64,000 bases of DNA from assembly GCF_036588685.1 (NCBI RefSeq), contig NC_086374.1, forward strand, positions 63,486,457-63,550,456, read 5' to 3'. The position numbers were made by a program, and so were the translations under genes. Origin of the DNA: Mytilus trossulus. Its lineage: Eukaryota; Mollusca; Bivalvia; Mytilida; Mytilidae. Under the pieces are notes generated by a model that had not been told where the DNA came from, made no database searches, and saw only the letters and a program-made list of their open reading frames with translations. How positions within the stretch are numbered: the stretch's first letter is position 1; each line of letters starts with the position of its first letter. Below are positions 12,690 through 25,309 of the stretch, piece by piece.

Positions 12690-13290
12690 GAAAAACAAAT
12701 AATAGTGCGAATGGAAATGGGGAATGTGTAAAAGTGACAATAACCCGATTACAGAGCAGACAACAACCGAAGACCACGAATGAGTCTCCCAAGAAACTAC
12801 CACACCCGCAGGCGCCCCTCACCTGTTCTCTAAACAAATATGTTCCTTGATAACGGACGTCATACTTAACTCCAAATTATAAACAAGAAACTAAAATTAA
12901 AAATCATACAAGACAAATAAAGGCCAGAGGCTCCTGACTCGGGACAGGGGAGTTTAAACATGTTTTCTGAGATCTCAACCCGCCTCCTATACCTCTATCC
13001 AATGTTGAAAAAACAAACACACAACAATACGCACAGTAAAACTCAGTTTAAGAGAAGTCCGAGTCCGATGTCAGAATATGAAACAAAAAAAAACAAAATG
13101 ACAATAATACATAAATCCAACAAATGGAAGTTTTTAACGAACTTGAATGGCTATACAGCCCTTGCACGGTCGGTGATACATAAATAACAACAGACTACTA
13201 GCAGTAACTGACATGCCAGCTCCAGACCTCAATTAAACTGAGTGAAAGATTATGTCTTCCTCATATGAATATCAGGCACAATCCCTGCAG
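12690..13290 (+). repeat. Dispersed mussel repeats inserted in F2 copy a
   Basis: 12690-12955 carries GGAAATGGGGAATGTGT, GTGACAATAACCCGATTACA and CCAGAGGCTCCTGACTCGGG, the same family as 18945-19150 and (reversed) 33130-33400. 12955-13290 carries GAGATCTCAACCCGCC, AGAGAAGTCCGAGTCCGATG and AACAACAGACTACTAGCAGT, another dispersed mussel repeat. Reading frames over this stretch are repeat-derived. Confidence 0.7.
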
Positions 13291-13486
13291 TACTGTGGAT
13301 TCATAATTATTCGTTGGATACCAATTTTCGTGGATTTCTTGGGAACATTTGAACCAACGAATGACAAATTTTCCTATGACTTGTATACAAACTTCGTAAA
13401 AACCACGAAATCAAATATCCACGAACATGTAAGTTTTCCTCAATCCACGAAAATTGGTATCCACGAAAATAAATGAATCCACAGTA
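13291..13486. mobile_element. MITE with long terminal inverted repeats (TACTGTG type)
   Basis: The 196-bp element starts TACTGTGGATTCAT and ends ATGAATCCACAGTA. The left arm TTCGTTGGATACCAATTTTC pairs with GAAAATTGGTATCCACGAA on the right, giving about 40 bp of imperfect inverted repeat. It has no coding capacity. The element at 47003-47763 has related ends. Confidence 0.75.
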
Positions 13487-14879
13487 ATTAGGGGTTTATC
13501 ATTATACCATCATGAAATATATGAGTAGAACATAACCCGTGTCATGCCAACAACTGGTTTTAGAATAAATGTGTTTAATATCGATGCACAGACTCTATAG
13601 GTGAATGAATATTAAAGCCAAAATATGCAATCTTTAATAACCAGACAACAGTATCGTAACTATATCCCTTCTTAATAAGTCTGTTTAAAGGTTTTGTTAG
13701 CTTTTGAGATGAATACTGACGTTTTTTGTGCTTTGTAAAGAATATTACCATAAAAGATTGAATGTGAAATACCTGAACGTAGAAAAACTAAGTCCATTTA
13801 AAAGTTAAATATGGAAAAAATGGAATTTTATTTTACAAAATTTACTTATTGATACTATTTTATAATAATACACAAGCTTCTGTCCAAGTTTGGTAGAAAT
13901 CCGGTTTAGTTTAAGAAAGTTTTCGAAATTTCAAAAACTTTAACCCAGAGTGAATATTTGTGGACGCCGCCGCCGATGGAATACACGATCGTTATATCTC
14001 GGTGTTTTCTTTTTTACTAAAGTCGAAGGCTCGACAATAAAAGGAAATGAAGATATTCATTGTTTGTATGTCTGCATCTCTTTGGTTTTTAATATATAAA
14101 GTTTTCATGCGACTTCAACAGTTTGTTAATATATTGCTTCAATATCATTCGTATCTGTATCACATTAATGTAAGAATGTACACACTTATCATGATTATTT
14201 CAATGATTTAGAAAGGCATGATTAGATGTTAGTCGAATAATATTGTTTGTGCTTGATATATTTTATACAAAATACTGTCCCTGGTTGATTGAAGCAATTA
14301 TAAAAGCTTATTTTCGTAATAAAAAATTCCCAGTTTCTACAATATAGCCATACCTTAACATATATAAATTAGAAAAGAAAAATTACGTTTTCTAATTAGG
14401 AAAACCACAATTTACAACGCAAGGTCATTGAAGGATCAATTCAATGGCCTTGAAAGTGCTTGTATATTTACAAAATAAATAGCTACGTATACATGTTTTC
14501 TATAAGCAACATGTGATCTACTGCGATGCATTCATGTATCGACAAAAAAAATTCATTTCACTGGATCAGATGATCAAGTCAACTTCTGTTCCGTAACAAC
14601 ATAATAAAAAATATGAATCCAGTATGCATTATATCTTGGAATTGTGATAACTTGTATTATGCTTTAATTACAAAACATGCTGTGTGTAGATTAAATTTCC
14701 CTGCATGATAATTGTTTCTTTTCAATTGCTCACCTTGACATTTACATTTATTTGTTAATAGCTACTACAGAAGGTAGCATGACTTTTCAAATTTCTAACT
14801 CGCATATAGGATCTTAGACAATCAATGTAGATTTTATACAGAAATTATAAATTACAATGCATAATTTGGTGTCTCTTTG

Positions 14880-16080
14880 ACACATTCCCCATTTCCATTT
14901 TTCAAGTATGCTGCTTATGAACCTGAAATTTTGTTCATATCATATTTTTCACTAAAATGTTTTTAAAGTAGAATGATAAATGTATAAGCTATACTATGTA
15001 AAATGATAAAACATATCCTTTCATTGTCTGAAATCGTATGAAAAAAATATGTGTCTTTAAAACTACAAAATTTTACAGTCACAATAACTTTCTTAAAGAT
15101 GGATGCAAGACTGAAGATTTTTGTCTGTCACTTCAACTTTGTTTCCTTGAACAATGGTTTTAGCTGTCTTTCTTTGAGATTTTATTTACCTCCCAGATAT
15201 CCCTATCATTTCCCTAATATTAAATACAAACATAAAATACATAAGTAATTACTAGTATTACATGTTTTAAACATCTCCTTGTGTAGTTCACTTAACAATG
15301 CTTAATGTTCATTTGAATGGTGTCAGCATAACACATGTCGCATTTAGAAGTTATCATCAAGTTAAGAACGCATCAAACGCGTTATATATTACTTTTAAGT
15401 TTTTTTCTCCCGTAAATTCCTTTATGAAGTACTAGTTCAGATTAAAGATAAAGTAATTACTAAAACCAATAGTGGAAAATGAGACAGCAAATACCAAACT
15501 ACACAAAAACAAAAAAGACATTTAGAGAAAGAACATTACAAACCTCATTCAAAAATTCAGTGACAAAAAGAAGGCAACTTTCAAACTGGTTTGTGTAAAC
15601 AAGTTATATTGTTTACATCTTTTAAATAAAAGAGCAATCAATTGTATAACTTGCAATCAATTCTATATTTTCAAAGGCAAATTTACAGCTGTTCTTTTTT
15701 TCAAAATTAAAGCTTTAATATATTATAATAAATGTTCTTTTTAGCTTAACTTGTTTCAAACTAGTTTAAACCTCAGTGTGAACGTGATATTTTTTTACCA
15801 TAAATACATATCAGACTACTTGTATGTTTGCATCCAAGGTGTAAACTATTGCTTTGTGTTTGCGAGGTAAGTAACTGACTGATAGTATTGATATAGCCTG
15901 GGATCCTGGGTTAAAGTTACTGCAATACGAAGCAAATATTTGACCTTGACCAATGGCTACAATCAGTATCATAAATGGCCAAACGTTTTGGGACTACAAA
16001 GTTTATCATTAAACGTATTTCAACAATATTACATTCAGATTGAGAATCTTTACGTTCCTGAAAACTTTTGAAAGAATTTT
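14880..16080. other. Right part of unit A, non-coding
   Basis: A short reverse-orientation scrap of a dispersed repeat (GTGTCTCTTTGACACATTCC) is at about 14870-14905. The rest is AT-rich, and parts resemble 27090-27440 at the right end of unit C. Confidence 0.4.
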
Positions 16081-18944
16081 GAACTAGCGATATTCTCTCA
16101 CGTGCCAAGTATGCCCCAGAAATGCTTAATCGATGTTTTATCCCAAAAGATGCAGGTTAGCATTGCTGATAGATGTCAACGCAGTTTTCACTCTGTATTA
16201 TATATTTCTGTTTTTATTTTTATCACAGACAAATATTCTTGCTTCCAAAAAAAGATATTTTTTCTGATCAGCTTTTCTACTTGTAAGCACCCATAGTTAA
16301 TGATTGTCCATTCTAGAACATGATTCATCCTCTTGTTTAACAAATATTATAATAAATAATAAAATTCACTTTTTTCTTCAACACTTTTGTTTTACTTATG
16401 TCTGTGGCCTTGTAAATAACAAAAATGCATGATATATACACTTGTGTAGCCTAACTAATATACTATGTTCAAATATTTGTGTTTGTAAGGAAAATCAGCT
16501 GAAGAAATTTTTACATAAAAAAATGGATATCTTTATTTAATGATAACTCATTTGTACCATTTGTTCTTTTTTAAACTTGAACATAAGCTGACACCTTAAA
16601 CTCAGACCTTTAGTCATTAAAATAGGACCAAAAGTAAATAGTCAATTGTACTAAATAAATAAATAAACATTACAGTAGATGTGAATGAAGTAAATAAAGA
16701 CAACAGTAGTATAACGCTATTAAATGTCATAAATCGTTAGAAATCAGGAATCCGTATTACAAACTTAAACCGAGGGAAACACATCAACTATAAGAAGACA
16801 GAAAAAAGTAAGATGAAAGCAGACGCCAACATACATAGAAATGGACTGTTTGAAGTTTTGTACAGGACATTTTGAGAAATAATGGTCTGCTAAACAAGAT
16901 GTTATGGCTAGCCAAACCTGCCGCTCATATGACAATTTTTAAACATATCACCTAAATTGTATCACTAAATGAAAGGAATGCAATATAAAAAAACGCAAAA
17001 ATATTCAACACAGAAAAATGCAAAAATGAATAATATATTAGTACATTACAACCAGTAAGCCGCAGAATAACAACGGATATCTCCCATTAACGACAGCACA
17101 GGAAACCACAAACTGCGCGTCACATGAATGAATGCACGTCACATTGTTGAATTAGTAGCAAAGGATATAAACAGGAATAAAAAAAAAGGTATAGTTATTA
17201 GATATTTAACAGCATGTAATTTTATTTAAACCTAAGATAAAAGAGTTATGAATGATTCTAATTGAAGAATGCAACATAGATAGAAAAGATGCCAATGATT
17301 AGTGATGTGCATCCTTTAACGTACTCATTTGAAAAATAAACTTACTTGATCCTGTTAAAATTAGGTAAATGATTTCTACATCAAATTTAATGATGACTCT
17401 GAAATTATAAACATATAATTGCATGTTTCCTTCTTAGTCATTTGCATACGCCGCAATGAATATCAGGAAATATGTTTTCTTCAAGTCGATTTAATCTTGC
17501 CTGCTTCCACGGAATGTCTTGTAACGTCTTCGAATAATGAGATTGGTTAAATGAATTAATCAAGGGAAGGCATATGGAAATATTTTCTAAATGTATGATG
17601 TTTTGCAGGATATTTAGTAAAAAGATTGGGGGGTTAAACAAAATCAAATATGGTGCGAACGAGTTCGTTATAAAAGAAAAAGATGCCTCATTATGTTTGC
17701 TTTGAATTCGAGTAAGATATACGATTCAATACCTTTACTTTACATTGGGAAAATGATAAAATTTCCATAGACTATAATCGGTAGAAATGTTATTGTTACC
17801 AACAAGGTTACCATGGGAAAACACAACTACAAGATGTATTCACTCTATCGTAATCGGTAAATTTATGTATATATTGTGTACAAGTTGTAAGGTTGTACAA
17901 ATCATGATTTGCACAGGGATTTTTGCACAAGTTATAAGTTTTTTTTACACATACCTTCTTGCACCAGGTGATACAGGTTTATCTTCTAAATTGTATCAGT
18001 GTAATGTCTTAAATTCAGTTGTATATACTTCAACCAAACATTTAGTGCTATTGTTTTTGTCCTGAAACTGGAAATGAGGATACCTGAACGGTTTTAATTA
18101 TAATTCTATTTTTCTCCTTAATCCAAAATCATATCCATGATTTTATAATCTTGTTGTATCAATGCTCAGTATAAGACTTATCATGTAGTAGAAAATATGA
18201 CAGAAATATGCAAAACAAAAGATTGTGTGCTTGCCTCATTCTTATGTGTAAGGTGGTCATAAAACACGGACAACTTGTACAAAACATCTGTACAACATTA
18301 CAACTTGTACACTACATATACATCGAATGCGAATGGCACAGACACTTGTTAAACCTAGGAATGATAGATGGAAACAAAATATTGATCGATAGCTTACTGA
18401 CTATCAGATTTTTTTCTCGAAAACTCTAAGTCTAGTTATATTATTGACGGTTGAATAAAACAAGAAACTGAGGAACAATATTCATATTTAAAAGTGAAAT
18501 TACTTAGATCTTCAGGAACTCGTTTAACACCGCTCACTTGTTCATTTCTCTAGCGTAAATGAGGAGCCTTATCAGTGGTTATATTTTGTCATATCTAAAT
18601 GTTTTCTCATTTAAAGAATTTAGTGTCGATGGCAGATCTTTCAACTGTTTGTAAAGATGTAGCTTCACTATGATTCTTATCTGCATCACAGTTATGTGAG
18701 AAAGTACACACTTATCATGCTAATTTCAATGATTTCGAAAGGCATTAGATGTTATAGAAGGATTTTTTTTTAGTAATTCAAATGTTACGTCACTTTGTGT
18801 GCGTTGATGTCTTTTGCTAACTCGGCTGTGTATTTTTATGTGCTGGTATAGGTTGTTTTATGTAATGTATCGGTTTTTATTCTGTAATTAGTCACCATTT
18901 CGGTTTTATCATGTATATCTATTATACATTCATTTTATAAATAA

Positions 18945-19150
18945 AATTGAGAATGGAAATGGGAAATGTGTCAAAGAGACAACAACCCGATCATAGAACA
19001 GACAACAGCAGAAGGTCACCAACAGGTCTTCAATGCAGCGAGAAATTCATGCACCCGGAGGCGTCCTTCAGATGACCATTAACAAATATATATACTAGTT
19101 CAGTGAAATTAACGCCATACTAAACTCCAAATTACACAAGAAACTAAAAA
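18945..19150 (+). repeat. Dispersed mussel repeat (GGAAATGGGAAATGTGTC family)
   Basis: It includes GTCAAAGAGACAACAACCCG, CAGCAGAAGGTCACCAACAG, GTCTTCAATGCAGCGAGAAA and CACCCGGAGGCGTCCTTCAG. The family also occurs at 12690-12955 and, reversed, at 33130-33400. Confidence 0.75.
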
Positions 19151-19169
19151 TAAAAGCTGTTTAAAAGTA

Positions 19170-19650
19170 TGAACTATTCTAGGCAGAAAACCCTGGTCGT
19201 ATTGGGCACAACTTTTTTGAACTTTTGGTCCTCAGTGCTATTCAACTTTGTACTTGTTTCGGCTTTGGAACGTTTTTCATCTGAGCGTTACTGGTTAGTC
19301 TTGTGTAGACGAAACGCGCGTGTGCCGTCTTAAATTTTAAACATGGGTTATGTAATGTTTTTCGGTTGTGTCCTGTGATAAGTTAATACTTCAGTTTTAT
19401 CATGTATATCTTTAATATAGTCATTTTATAAAATTTACTGTTTGCAAAAGTATAAATTATTCTAAATAACAGGGATGTTCTGGTACCTAACAGAAAACCC
19501 TGGCCGTTTTTGACACAACTTTGTTTTGAATTTTTGGTCCTCTATGCTGTTCAACTTTGTTCTTGTTTCGGCTTTCAAACTTTTGTATCTGGGCGTCACT
19601 GGTAAGTCTTTTGTGGACAAAATGCACTTCTGGCGTATTAAAATTTTAAT
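19170..19650 (-). repeat. Two reversed fragments of the TTTCGTC repeat
   Basis: Fragments at 19170-19335 and 19440-19650 read, in reverse complement, like the ~346-bp repeat: TTTTGGTCCTC, TTCAACTTTGTACTTGTTTC, TCTGAGCGTTACTGG and AGACGAAACGCGCGTGTG. Confidence 0.65.
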
Positions 19651-20560
19651 TCTGTTGCTTTTGTTAGCTATTATTCGTGTGTTTCTCTGTCCTATATGTT
19701 CTCCCATTTATTTGTATTGTAGTCCTGTTATGTAATGTTCTCATTTTAATGTTATATTTAACATTGTCATATAAGCGATAGGTTTGGCATGGCACAAAAC
19801 CAGGTTCAACCCATCAGTTTATTTCTTAAAAGTTATATTATAGTTTGTTTCTATGTGTGTTACATTTGAATGTTGTGTTTTTGTTGTGTCGTAGTTCTCC
19901 TCTTATATTTGATGTGTTTCCCTCAGTTTTAGTTTGTAACCCGGATTTGGGTTTTTTTTCTCGATCGATTATAAATTTCGAACAGTGATATACTTCTGCC
20001 TTTATTTATACAAATAATATTGTTTATGCATAAAATATGCTATGCAAATTACTCTCCCTCGTTGTTTGAAGCATTTATAAAAACTAATTTTCGTAATAAG
20101 AAATTCCCAGTTTCTGCAAAAGCCACACATTATTATGAATTAGAAGAAGAAAAACACTTTACGTTTTCTAATTAAGAAACAACAATATACAATGCAAGGC
20201 TATTGAAAGATCATTTCAGTGGCCTTGTAACTGCTTGTATATTTACAAAATAAATAGGTACATATACATGTTGTGTATGATTAGCGTGTGATCTACTGTG
20301 CTGCAGTCACGTCGCGACACAAAAATCGTTTAACTCGATCAGATGATCAGGTCAATCCCTATCCCGTTACAACACAATAAAAACTATCAATTTACTATAG
20401 ACTATACCTTGGAAATGCGCTGACTTGTATTATGCTGTTATTACAAAACATGCTGCATGCATATTCAATCTCTCTCTATGATAATAGTACCTTTATAATT
20501 AGTCATCTTAAAGTATAAATTAATTTGTGAAAAATATGGTACAGCTTCCATAGGCATGTA

Positions 20561-21185
20561 AAAAAGGTAGTTTATGGTCTTTCATCCCGTAACTGTCATG
20601 TATGATCGTCGACAATCGATATATATGTTTACAGAAATTTGAAAAAAAAAATGATTTCTTCTGATCTTATCAATAATAACAAAATGAAGGCACATCAAAA
20701 AAAAAATCCTGAAAAATAATTTTATCATAATATCGGTACTGCAAAAGAAAATAACTAACATTTTTATATCGTCTTTAAGAACGCTCACTGTTGCTGAAAA
20801 AAAACTCAAAATACGGAATTCGCTGTAATAGCAATCAAGCCTCCCTCGACTTAAGTCTTCATAGAAATGACGAAACCAAGAGAAATCATTCAAATTATGT
20901 GGTACTCTTAATTAATAAAAAAAAAAAGAACGATTAAAATTGTCAAATCATAGGGTTTGAGGTAATTAACACGAGTTGTTTGACCGATACGATATGTGTC
21001 ACTGAACAATACGACTCTTTTTTGTTCTTTTTCTCTTGGCTTATATGTTCAAATGGATTGGCAGATTTTGAACATCGATGGACTATCGTGCCTCTGATAA
21101 ATGAAAATATTCATCAGCGGGATTACTCCATGGGTTGTAGGGTCAATTGTTTCCTCCGTATTTTCAATTCGTTATCTATGTATTA
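20561..21185. other. AT-rich sequence, nothing recognised
   Basis: Reading frames on both strands (20582-20893 minus, 20980-21186 plus) are rich in Phe and Ile with no motif, splice site or family likeness. Not called as genes. Confidence 0.35.
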
Positions 21186-21425
21186 GTTATCCCTTATTCA
21201 TTACCTTTTCGTTACTTGTTCATCGCGTTTTATTCGTTTACTTATTCGTTTTGTATTTCTTATTCATTATTCCTTATTAGTTAATTATTACTTATTATTC
21301 ATTACTTATTCCTTCTTCCTCATGCGTTACCGTTTTATTACTTATTCCTTATTCCCTTTTCGTTACCGTTTCGTTACTTGTTTCTTATTCGTGAACGTAT
21401 TTGTTTTTTTTTTTTTTTTTAATAT
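21186..21425 (+). repeat. Low-complexity TTATTCGTTAC tract
   Basis: Irregular reiteration of TTATTC, CGTTAC and TTCGTTAC motifs, ending in a T-run near 21405. Diverged simple-sequence DNA. Confidence 0.7.
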
Positions 21426-21479
21426 TTTGCCCCTTTTGAATACTTTCTTTTCTCTTCTTGGCTCTGCTGAACGATACTA

Positions 21480-22040
21480 GTTCGATTTGTAAATTTCCCT
21501 GATAGCGCGTATGTTGCCACGCTCAACAGATACTCTTTTGCTTATTCGTTCCTAATTTGCTTTTTTGAATGTGTTGCTTAGTTTTAATTATTTGTCTCTG
21601 GTGTAAGTTATTGGTTCGTAGAGTGCAAACTATCCTGTTCGCGCGTGTGCATCCGTTTCCACGCTCAACAGATACTCTTCTACTTATTCGTTCCTAATTT
21701 GCTTTAAATATGTTGTTTAACTTTAATTATGTGTCTCTGTTGTTAGTTAATGGTTCTTAGAGGTGAAAATACCCTGTAAGCGCGTGTTTAGCCGTTTCTG
21801 TGCTCGACTGATACCTTGTTATTTATTCAATTTTTACACGTTATCACTTTGTCAAGATTTGTTTTTAATTCTTTTCATGTCTTTGGTGTTAATTCAAGTT
21901 TTGGTGAGTTAAAATAACCCTGTTAGCGCGTATGTACCCGTTTCAGTGCTCAACTCCTGCCTCTCTCACTTCCACCATTGCATTGTCCTTTTCTTGTTTC
22001 TGGTGCTAGTTCGTGGCTCGTAGAGGTGAAATTTTAAATT
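21480..22040 (+). repeat. Diverged ~140-bp tandem repeat, about four units
   Basis: The block TAGCGCGT...CGCTCAACAGATACTC recurs with its reference point near 21521, 21663, 21802 and 21948 (spacings 142, 139 and 146). Units also share CTTATTCGTTCCTAATTTGC and TGTCTCTG.TGT.AGTTA. The copies are clearly diverged, so the array is old. Confidence 0.7.
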
Positions 22041-22162
22041 TGAGAGCGTTATTAAAACAATATCCTAGTTGTGAGTTTTTTTTTTATTCATTCAGAACTA
22101 AAGCTCAAACACTTCGCATAGTTTTGAACATTTCAAAGATCCGAGTCCCGGTAATATAATAA

Positions 22163-23505
22163 GTTATCAAAGGTACCTGGGTTATAAATCAATACGACGG
22201 CCGCACGTTTCGTCTACATTAGACTCATCAGTGACGCTCAGATAAAACTAGAGGCTCTAAAGAGCCTGTGTCGCTCACCTTGGTCTATGTGAATATTAAA
22301 CAAAAGACGCAGATGGATTTATTACAAAATTGTGTTTTGATGGGGTGATGTGCTTGTACATCTTACTTTACTGACGATTCTTGCTGCTTACAATTATCTC
22401 TATCTATAATGAACTTGGCCAAGTAGTTTCAGTGGAATATTGTTAAAAATTTACTGTAAAGGACAATAACTCCTTAGGGGGGTCAATTTACCATTTCGGT
22501 CATTTTTTACTTATTTGTAAATCTTACTTTGCTAGACATTATTGCTATTCACAGTTTATCTCTATCTATAATAATATTCAAGATATAAACCAAAAACAGC
22601 AAAATTTCCTTTAAATTACCAATTCAGGGACCGCAACCCAACAACGGGTTGTCCTATTCATCTGAAAATTTCAGGGCAGATAACTCTTGACCTGATAAAC
22701 AATTTTACCTATGTCAGATTTTTTCAAAATGCTTTGGTTTTTGAGTAATAAGCCAAAAACTGCATTTTACCCCTATGTTCTATTTTTAGCCGTGGCGGCC
22801 ATCTCGGTTGGATGGCCGGGTCAGCGGACACATTTTTTTTTTAAACTAGATACCCCAATGATAATTGTGGCCAAGTTTGGTTAAATTTGGCCCAGTAGTT
22901 TCAGAGGAGAAGATTTTTGTAAAAGTTAACGACGACGGACGACGGACGACGGACGACGGACGACACGATGGACGACACGACGGACGAAACGACGGACGAC
23001 GGACGACGGACGACATGACGGACGACGGACGCCAAGTGATGCGAAAAGCTCACTTGGCCCTTTGGGCCAGGTGAGCTAAAAAAGTTAGAATTTCAAACAA
23101 GTACAAAGTTGAAGAGAATTGATGACCCGAAATTCCAGAAAGTTGTGCCAAATACGGCTTAGGTTGTCTATGCCTGGGATAAGAAAATCCTTTGTTTTTC
23201 GAATAATTCATACTTTTGTAAACAGTAAATTTATAAAAATGAACATATAATTGATATTCGTGTCAATACCGAAGTACTGTCTACTGGACTGGTGATACCC
23301 TCGGGGACGAACCGTCCACCAGAAATGGCATCGACCCAGTAGTGTAAATAGTTATCAAAGGTACCAGGCTTTTAATTGTATACGTAAGACGCTCGTTTCG
23401 TCTACATAAAATTCATCAGTGACGCTCTGATCAAAATAGTTAGAAAGCCAAAACAAAAACAAAGTTGAAGGGCATTGATGACCCAAAATTCCAAAAAAAG
23501 TAAAA
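22163..23505 (+). repeat. ~346-bp TTTCGTC repeat, two units, first one interrupted
   Basis: Unit 1 starts at 22163 (TTATCAAAGGTACCTGG), is split by the element at 22249-23082, and resumes with GTTAGAATTTCAAACAAG. Unit 2 begins at about 23349 (TTATCAAAGGTACCAGG). After removing the insertion, the spacing is about 350 bp, matching the uninterrupted dimer at 33920-34540. Confidence 0.75.
22249..23082 (+). mobile_element. Tandem-core element family F1, copy a
   Basis: The head is CTAGAGGCTCTAAAGAGCCT (a hairpin, AGGCTCT/AGAGCCT) followed by GTGTCGCTCACCT. The core includes GGCAATAACTCC-like and GTGGCGGCCATCTCGGTTGG blocks and GGCCAAGTTTGG. Then come a (GACGGAC)n tract at 22932-23030 and a tail hairpin, AGCTCACTTGGCCC/GGGCCAGGTGAGCT, ending GCTAAA. 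Tail AGGTGAGC is the reverse complement of head GCTCACCT. No protein is encoded; the Asp/Gly/Arg-rich frame is the GAC tract. Confidence 0.8.
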
Positions 23506-24004
23506 ACTAAAAGGTAAATGGTTGTTGAAAAAACTTATTTTGTGAGATTTTCAGATCAAATATTGATTTAAATGGTAACTGATTTCTACTTCTCCTGTCC
23601 ATCAACCCAAATGATCACTGTCAAATTCAAAAATGATTATTGTGTGTATCCGTCTAAGCTATTTGCATACGCCGCATTTAATTCCTTTCTAACAAGAAAC
23701 ATGTTTTCTTCATGTCGATTTAATTGTACCGGCTTGCACTGAATGTCTTGTAGCATTCTCATATCATGAGAATGGTTAAATGAATTAATCGAGGGAAGGC
23801 ATATGGAAATATTTCATTAGTTCATATGTTTTGCAGGATCTTTTGTAATAAGATTATGAGGTTACATGTACAATATAGTGCAAACAAGTTCGTTTTAAAG
23901 AAACAAGATTCATATAAAATTTTGCATTGATTTTGTGTAAGACATCCGTTATATATACATGTTATACATGTGAACATAAATGAAAATCTTTATAGATATA
24001 TATG

Positions 24005-24110
24005 TTGAAGGCCGTACTTTAACCTATAATGGTTTAATTTTTAAATTGTTATTTGGATGGAGAGTTGTCTCATTGGCACTCACACCACATCTTCCTATAT
24101 CTATATAATC
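24005..24110 (+). repeat. Fragment of the 6060-6370 dispersed repeat
   Basis: Carries TGTTGAAGGCCGTACTTTAA, AGAGTTGTCTCATTGGCACT and CACCACATCTTCCTAT, corresponding to the right part of the repeat at 6060-6370. Confidence 0.65.
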
Positions 24111-24771
24111 GGCTCCGTTTTCGTAGCCAACATTTTTCCAATTATAAAAATGAAACAAATCTAAACAGAAACAGAAACGATTCCCTTCTTTAATCCAGAT
24201 AACATAATATTTAAAAAAATATTTCATTCGAAAACCGAGTGTAATAAACACATATACCAAAACGATTAACTTAGTAACAGTCAACCATAATAGGTATTCA
24301 CTCAATCGTTATCAACCCAAATTAACTATCATGAAATATTTTATTCTGTAATATCAAGAAGAGGTGGTGTGATTGCCAATCTGACGGTTATCCACAAAAT
24401 GCAAAGTAACAGAAGTCCACAACTACAGGGCATCGTACGAGAATAATGAAGAGTATGCTAAAAAAAAGTGTTCAAGATGACAAAATGTCAATCAAATTAT
24501 AAACGAGGAAAACGAATTTACCTGACTGACACTAGAAAAATAATAGAAAACCAGGATTATGGCATATATTTACTGACGACAATCATTCGTTCACATGTTC
24601 GTTGGTATTCCATTTATAAGTAAACTGATCGAATTAAAAAGAGAGATGGGTTGTGATCGCTACACGCTAATTCAATCCGGCTAACAGTACATGTCCTGGT
24701 CCATGTGAGGAACTTGATTGCTGGTTACCTTTTTTCATGTTTGATGTTCAATTTTTAAATGTTCCATATGA

Positions 24772-25065
24772 TAGTTATCAAAGGTACCACGTTTATATTT
24801 TAGTACATCAGCGTTTCTTCTATATAAGACACATCATTGACGCTCTGATCAAAATAGTTCGAAAGCCAAACAAGTACAAAGTTTAAGAGCATTGAGGATC
24901 CAAAATTCCAAAAAGTTGTGCCAAAAATGGCTAAGGAAATCTATGCCTGGGATAAGAAAATCCCTAGTATTTCGAATAATTCATACTTTTGTTATCAGCA
25001 AATTTATAAAAATGACCAGATATTTGATATTCATGTCAACACCAGAGCTTTTCTTTTTAAAAATG
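24772..25065 (+). repeat. TTTCGTC repeat inside the local duplication
   Basis: Runs from GTTATCAAAGGTACCACG through GCCAAACAAGTACAAAGTTT and TATGCCTGGGATAAGAAAAT to ATTCATGTCAACACC. One partial unit of the ~346-bp family. Confidence 0.75.
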
Positions 25066-25309
25066 GAACTTTTTTTTTTAGTTAAATTTTGTATCATGTT
25101 TTGTTTTAGACTTGTGCTATTTTGGGCTTGGCATATCGTGTAGAAACGTCATGATGATATAATTATGTGTTGACATTGAACTGTCTAGTTGGGCTTTGTG
25201 CTTTTAGAATGCTGGCTTAATGACATAATATTAAATGTATATCCTTTCATTTATCAGTATCATTTTATTGTGCTTAGTTCAACTTTTCTGTGGTCGTTCG
25301 ATACAGTTC

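Larger units (their letters stand above)
12638..14036 (+). mobile_element. Tandem-core element family F2, copy a, interrupted
   Basis: The head is a hairpin-forming GGTTCCGCGGAACC followed by TAGTGTCTTGTCTAC. The far end contains CTTCTGTCCAAGTTTGG, AACTTTAACCCAGAGTGAATA, a decayed CGCCGCCG tract and ACTAAAGTCGAAGGCT. The more intact relative is at 44338-44752. The middle is filled by other repeats, so this copy was interrupted after insertion. Confidence 0.55.
10545..16080 (+). repeat. Tandem segmental repeat, unit A
   Basis: First of three diverged copies of a segment about 5.7-6.3 kb long. Anchors found in order in A and B include CTTGTAAGCACCCATAG, GAAACCACAAACTGCGCGTC, ATTTGCATACGCCGCA (11694), CTTACTAA.TAT.AGATTTTT, ACACTTATCATG and AACATGTGATCTACTG (about 14510). 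Later insertions lie inside it (12638-14036). No open frame is conserved among the copies, so no gene is called. Confidence 0.65.
16081..20560 (+). repeat. Tandem segmental repeat, unit B
   Basis: Collinear with unit A; the shared octamer block is at about 17440, 5.75 kb after the A copy, and the GTGATCTACTG block is about 5.8 kb after its A counterpart. A dispersed repeat (ACACATCAACTATAAGAAGA, 16715-16940) related to 28790-29060 lies within it. Insertions from 18945 to 19950 separate the middle and right blocks. No conserved coding frame. Confidence 0.65.

Noticed and set aside
17438..17647. Minus-strand frame overlapping the conserved octamer core of unit B
   Set aside because: The equivalent frame in unit A contains a stop, so conservation is not at the protein level.
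22932..23060. Asp/Gly/Arg-rich reading frame
   Set aside because: It translates the (GACGGAC)n tract of element F1; no coding evidence.
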